From Epibacterium ulvae (GTDB lineage: Bacteria; Pseudomonadota; Alphaproteobacteria; Rhodobacterales; Rhodobacteraceae): 64,000 nucleotides of DNA. The DNA lies in contig NZ_JAHHIR010000022.1 in the NCBI RefSeq assembly GCF_018678075.1, positions 124,001 to 188,000 on the forward strand, read 5' to 3'. Under the pieces are notes generated by a model. It worked only from the letters and a program-made list of their open reading frames with translations, made no database searches and was not told the origin of the DNA. The position numbers and the translations under genes were made by a program. Shown here one piece after another: positions 61,108 through 64,000 of this stretch (within the stretch, counting starts at the first letter, position 1; each line of letters begins with the position of its first letter).

Positions 61108-61122
61108 GCCTTTGACCTTAGG

Positions 61123-61272
61123 TCACGCGCAGACGCAAAACCTAGCTTCTGTGCCCCACTCTAACGTCTCCATGACCTGTGTCCCTCCTCCACAGGCCCC
61201 CCCGGTCAGCGACGATGCACCCCAACCCGCGACACTGGCACCACCAGCCAAAAGAAAACCACGCCGTTTCAT
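61123..61272 (-). CDS. possible small Tat-signal-like peptide gene (low confidence)
   Basis: A 49-codon minus-strand frame in the 352-base gap between rnc and era. It begins MKRRGFLLAGGASVAGWGAS, like the start of a secreted or Tat-exported protein (Arg-Arg-Gly-Phe-Leu), with GGGGA 6 bases ahead, and ends after GTEARFCVCA. It may be a remnant of a longer gene or a chance frame. No other product is apparent in the gap, including its plus-strand frames, which are proline-rich and unconvincing. Confidence 0.25.
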   Translation of the reverse strand: MKRRGFLLAGGASVAGWGASSLTGGACGGGTQVMETLEWGTEARFCVCA

Positions 61273-61459
61273 CCAGCGTCCCCGCAATTGCCAAATCAAA
61301 CCTGCGCCGTGATCATTGTATGCCCACTTGTCACCGCCTGCTCAGTCGGTGACTATGGCACACGGGGTCGCAGGCCCATTTGGGACAGTAAATTGTCCTC
61401 TGGTCCCGCACAGCGATCTCTAGTATGGCTGCAGCGTTTCACACAGGATCGACACCATC

Positions 61460-62365
61460 ATGACCAAACGCGCGGGCTTTGTTGCCCTGATTGGCGAACC
61501 AAATGCCGGGAAATCTACGCTCACCAACCTGATGGTGGGGGCAAAGGTCTCGATTGTGACGCATAAGGTGCAGACCACCCGCGCCCGTATTCGCGGCGTC
61601 GCGCTGGAAGGTGAGGCGCAGCTGGTCTTTGTCGACACCCCCGGCCTGTTCAAACCCCGCCGCCGCCTGGACCGCGCCATGGTTGCCGCCGCCTGGGGTG
61701 GAGCTGCCGATGCGGATGTCGTGGTCTTGATGATCGAGGCCCACCGCGGCATATCCGAAGGTGTGGAGCGGATCTTGGAAGGTCTGCAAGAGGTCGGCCA
61801 GGGCCGCACCGTTGCGCTTGCCATCAACAAGATCGACAAAGTCGAAGCCCCCGTTTTGTTGTCGCTGACCAAGGATCTGAACGAGCGCTACGACTTTGCG
61901 GAAACCTTTATGATCTCGGCCGAACGCGGCCACGGCGTTGACGCGCTGCGCACATGGCTGGCCGGGCAATTGCCCGAAGGCCCCTGGCTCTACCCCGAAG
62001 ACCAGATCGCCGATCTGCCAATGCGGATGATCGCTGCAGAAATGACCCGCGAAAAACTGACACTGCGCCTGCATCAGGAATTGCCCTACCAGCTGACGGT
62101 TGAAACTGAAAATTGGGAAGAGCGCAAGGATGGCTCGGCCAAGGTCGACCAAGTGATCTATGTGGTCCGCGATGGGCACAAGGGTATTGTCCTCGGCAAA
62201 CGCGGTGAGACGATCAAGGCGATCAGCCAGGCAGCCCGCGCCGAATTGGAAGAATTCATGGGCCGCAAGATCCATCTGTTCCTGCAAATCAAAGTGCGCC
62301 CGAACTGGCTGGAAGATTCCGAGCGTTACTCCGAAATGGGGCTCGATTTCAAAGACGGCAATTGA
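61460..62365 (+). CDS. era: GTPase Era
   Basis: 301-residue GTPase that assists 30S assembly near the 16S 3' end. G1 GEPNAGKSTLTNLMVG, G2 with QTTRAR, G3 FVDTPGLFKP and G4 NKID are all present. The C-terminal KH domain has VIYVVRDGHKGIVLGKRGET (the Gly-Lys-Arg-Gly loop) and a tail ending LKFKDGN-type residues. It stands alone on the plus strand after a gap; DUF1491 and recO genes follow. Confidence 0.96.
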   Translation: MTKRAGFVALIGEPNAGKSTLTNLMVGAKVSIVTHKVQTTRARIRGVALEGEAQLVFVDTPGLFKPRRRLDRAMVAAAWGGAADADVVVLMIEAHRGISEGVERILEGLQEVGQGRTVALAINKIDKVEAPVLLSLTKDLNERYDFAETFMISAERGHGVDALRTWLAGQLPEGPWLYPEDQIADLPMRMIAAEMTREKLTLRLHQELPYQLTVETENWEERKDGSAKVDQVIYVVRDGHKGIVLGKRGETIKAISQAARAELEEFMGRKIHLFLQIKVRPNWLEDSERYSEMGLDFKDGN

Positions 62366-62469
62366 CGAAAGCGCCACCGGCCTTTCATCTTTTTCAAAAT
62401 ACTTCCGCCGGAGGCTCCCGCACTTTCCCCCAAAAACGGCGTTTGTGATACCAGACCAAAGGATGCCAC

Positions 62470-62799
62470 ATGGCCCGTCTTACCGCTGAATTCTGGGTGC
62501 AGGCCTATCTGGCGCGCCTGCGGTTTCAGGACATCCCGGCCTTTGTCACCGCACATGGGGACAACACGGCCGGTGCGGTTCTGGTCAAACTCAATACATT
62601 GGACGGGCAGGCGCAGGCCTTTCACCGGACTTACGATTTGATGAGCGGCAATCGCACATGGGATCAACTGGCAAAAGGTGATGAGCCGGACGTGGACGCC
62701 TCCATTCGCCGCCAACAAGCGTTTGATCCCGACCTCTGGGTGATTGAGGTCGAGGACCGCCAGGGCCGTCATCTGCTGGACGAACCGGGGTTGGAGTAA
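62470..62799 (+). CDS. DUF1491-family protein
   Basis: 109-residue protein of the alphaproteobacterial DUF1491 family, commonly found between era and recO. Family marks are TAEFWVQAYLARLRFQDIPA, GAVLVKLNTLDGQAQAFHR and QAFDPDLWVIEVEDRQGRHL. Function unknown; cytoplasmic. It precedes recO by 3 bases, so the two are co-transcribed. Confidence 0.88.
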   Translation: MARLTAEFWVQAYLARLRFQDIPAFVTAHGDNTAGAVLVKLNTLDGQAQAFHRTYDLMSGNRTWDQLAKGDEPDVDASIRRQQAFDPDLWVIEVEDRQGRHLLDEPGLE

Positions 62800-62802
62800 T
62801 CT

Positions 62803-63528
62803 ATGGAGTGGCGTGATCAGGGCATTTTGCTGAACCTGCGCCGTCACGGGGAAACATCCGTCATCATTGATGTCTTCACCCGCACACACGGGCGTCACGC
62901 GGGCATTGTCCGCGGAGGCGCCGGGCGCAGGCTGGGGCCTATTTTGCAACCCGGTGCCCAATTGGATCTGACCTGGCGGGCACGGCTGCCGGATCAACTG
63001 GGCGGCTATACGGTCGAACCTTTGCGGTCCCGCACATATACCGCGATTTCCGACCGGGTTGCTTTGGCTGGGCTCAATACGGTCTGCGCGTTGTTGACCT
63101 TTTGCCTGCCAGAACGCGAAGCCCATGCAGGTCTCTATGAAAACACCGAATTTCTGCTGGATCTGCTCGAACACCCCGAGGTCTGGCCGTTGGCCTATGT
63201 CAAATGGGAGATGCAGATGCTCGAGGAAATGGGCTTTGCCCTCGACCTCAGCGCATGTGCGGTCACCGGCGCAACCCAAGAGCTGATCTATGTTTCCCCC
63301 AAGACCGGGCGCGCGGTGTCACGCGCGGGGGCGGGGGAATGGGCGGACCGGCTGCTGCCCTTGCCGCCCGTGTTGCGCGGGGTGGGGGATGGCAATCCAG
63401 AAGAGATCAAACAGGCACTGCATACCACCGGACATTTCCTGCAAAACCATCTTGCTCCAAGCCTCGGCAACCGCCCGATGCCCGAAGCGCGCAGCCGTTT
63501 TTTGAACGCGCTTAACCGTCGGACCTGA
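62803..63528 (+). CDS. recO: DNA repair protein RecO
   Basis: 241-residue recombination mediator that loads RecA in the RecFOR pathway. The N-terminal OB fold begins [20 protein letters not shown] and continues [16 protein letters not shown]; the helical C-terminal domain holds [20 protein letters not shown] and [20 protein letters not shown]. Cysteines near TFCLPE and SACAVTG do not form a complete zinc site of the type seen in Deinococcus. Its last 17 bases overlap the convergent META-domain gene. Confidence 0.93.
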   Translation: MEWRDQGILLNLRRHGETSVIIDVFTRTHGRHAGIVRGGAGRRLGPILQPGAQLDLTWRARLPDQLGGYTVEPLRSRTYTAISDRVALAGLNTVCALLTFCLPEREAHAGLYENTEFLLDLLEHPEVWPLAYVKWEMQMLEEMGFALDLSACAVTGATQELIYVSPKTGRAVSRAGAGEWADRLLPLPPVLRGVGDGNPEEIKQALHTTGHFLQNHLAPSLGNRPMPEARSRFLNALNRRT

Positions 63529-63907
63529 ACAACATCTCACGCCCCGCGCCCGTGCGCAGGATCATGACGTTTCCGGAAATTTCCGATTGCGTCATCGCTT
63601 GCAACAGCGTCAGAAACATCTGCTCCTGGGCAAGTTCACTGCAGGCACGTTTGGTCGCGGCAATCGGCGATAGGGTGAACCAGGGATAGGGGGCCGTATT
63701 CTGCGCACTGAACCGATTGCAGGGTGCTGATCCGGACACTTGCCCGTCTTCGCCAAAGTGCAGGGTCAGGGATGCGCCGGGATCTGTCCCATCAACCTCA
63801 GCCAACACCCAGGTCCCCTGTCCCGCGCTATAGGCTGCAACCGTCTCATCTCCCCGACACGCTCCGAGGGTGAGGGCGGCGATCAGCAAGGGCAGTAACA
63901 CTCTCAT
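63512..63907 (-). CDS. META-domain lipoprotein (HslJ-like)
   Basis: 131-residue outer-membrane or periplasmic lipoprotein. It has a lipoprotein signal peptide with lipobox LTLGAC, so the mature protein starts at a lipidated Cys near residue 17. The rest fits a META domain: [20 protein letters not shown], then [20 protein letters not shown] with the family Cys-Asn motif, and [20 protein letters not shown]. Its 3' end overlaps recO by 17 bases on the opposite strand. The ATG overlaps the upstream gene's stop by 4 bases. Confidence 0.85.
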   Translation of the reverse strand: MRVLLPLLIAALTLGACRGDETVAAYSAGQGTWVLAEVDGTDPGASLTLHFGEDGQVSGSAPCNRFSAQNTAPYPWFTLSPIAATKRACSELAQEQMFLTLLQAMTQSEISGNVMILRTGAGREMLFRSDG

Positions 63908-64000
63908 GGCTTGGTCCTGTTGCCCTGAATGACAGCGGCAAGCCGCTTGCCAATGGCGCGACTGCCTTTGATGGATGGGTGAATACGGTCCAGCGCGTGA
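63904..64000 (-). CDS. SGNH/GDSL hydrolase (C-terminal fragment; cut by window edge)
   Basis: Only the last ~31 residues lie in the window. They read LDRIHPSIKGSRAIGKRLAA followed by a short tail. The Asp-x-x-His pair in this stretch is block V of SGNH/GDSL esterases, where the two complete the catalytic triad. It is a lipase/arylesterase-type protein such as TesA, upstream of and coupled to the META lipoprotein gene through a 4-base overlap. The remaining sequence outside the window is needed to name it. Confidence 0.65.
   Translation of the reverse strand, partial: HALDRIHPSIKGSRAIGKRLAAVIQGNRTKP

Noticed and set aside
1-64000. CRISPR arrays, tRNA or rRNA genes, insertion sequences, prophage
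   Set aside because: No regularly spaced repeats, no cloverleaf or rRNA signatures, no transposase or integrase-like proteins and no phage structural genes were seen on reading the window.

Overview
The window is chromosomal DNA of a marine alphaproteobacterium, most likely of the Roseobacter group (Rhodobacteraceae). The reasons are the GC-rich coding style, the gene orders folK-rpoZ-rsh-pdxJ-acpS-lepB-rnc-era-recO and atpI-atpB-atpE-atpX-atpF, and a single rsh stringent-response gene. Coding density is very high and many genes overlap by 1-11 bases. I see no tRNA, rRNA, insertion sequence, prophage or CRISPR array.

Layout. 1-4 kb: the end of a branched-chain amino acid type (liv) ABC importer operon on the minus strand (livK, livG, livF and part of livH), divergent from an HpaR-like MarR regulator. 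4-13.9 kb: a nine-gene minus-strand operon for glycerophosphodiesters. It reads ugpB, ugpA, ugpE, ugpC, ugpQ, a HAD phosphatase, a DeoR regulator, a phosphonate monoester hydrolase-like phosphodiesterase and a glycerate kinase. 14.2-15.4 kb: a class III nucleotide cyclase. 15.4-22.8 kb: the translation and secretion operon (ffh to rpsP to rimM, then trmD) on the minus strand. It has been remodelled: four tandem GNAT acetyltransferase genes (one with an internal deletion), a chorismate mutase, bluB and an unannotated 48-residue membrane protein sit inside it, and an oppositely oriented phosphotransferase of lower GC separates rimM from trmD.

23-31 kb: accessory plus-strand genes, including a membrane SRPBCC protein, an EF-G paralogue with a degenerate GTPase domain, a Pro-tRNA editing protein, LysR and ArsR regulators, two EamA exporters and a transglutaminase-like protein. 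31.2-34 kb: the F0 half of ATP synthase, closed by a clear terminator. 34-37 kb: an orphan PstB-like ATPase lacking its signature and H-loop, then a GntR regulator and an aminotransferase flanking a perfect 14-base-arm palindrome. 37-42.9 kb: smc, two small secreted proteins and a lytic transglycosylase. 42.9-46 kb: cobD and cobC of cobalamin synthesis and a glutathionyl-hydroquinone reductase. 46-53.7 kb: a C-S lyase, def, a second deformylase-like protein that has lost its catalytic residues, fmt, small membrane proteins, rnhA, ispH and a NYN-domain protein. 53.8-64 kb: the conserved folK to recO block, ending in a META-domain lipoprotein and the tail of an SGNH hydrolase.

Most of the window is housekeeping. 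The best leads for new biology are the remodelled ffh/rpsP/rimM/trmD operon, the three paralogues that keep a fold but lose catalytic motifs (EF-G-like, deformylase-like, PstB-like), and the palindromic operator at 35.7 kb. Products are called from family motifs read by eye. Starts were set from ribosome binding sites and family length and may be off by a few codons.
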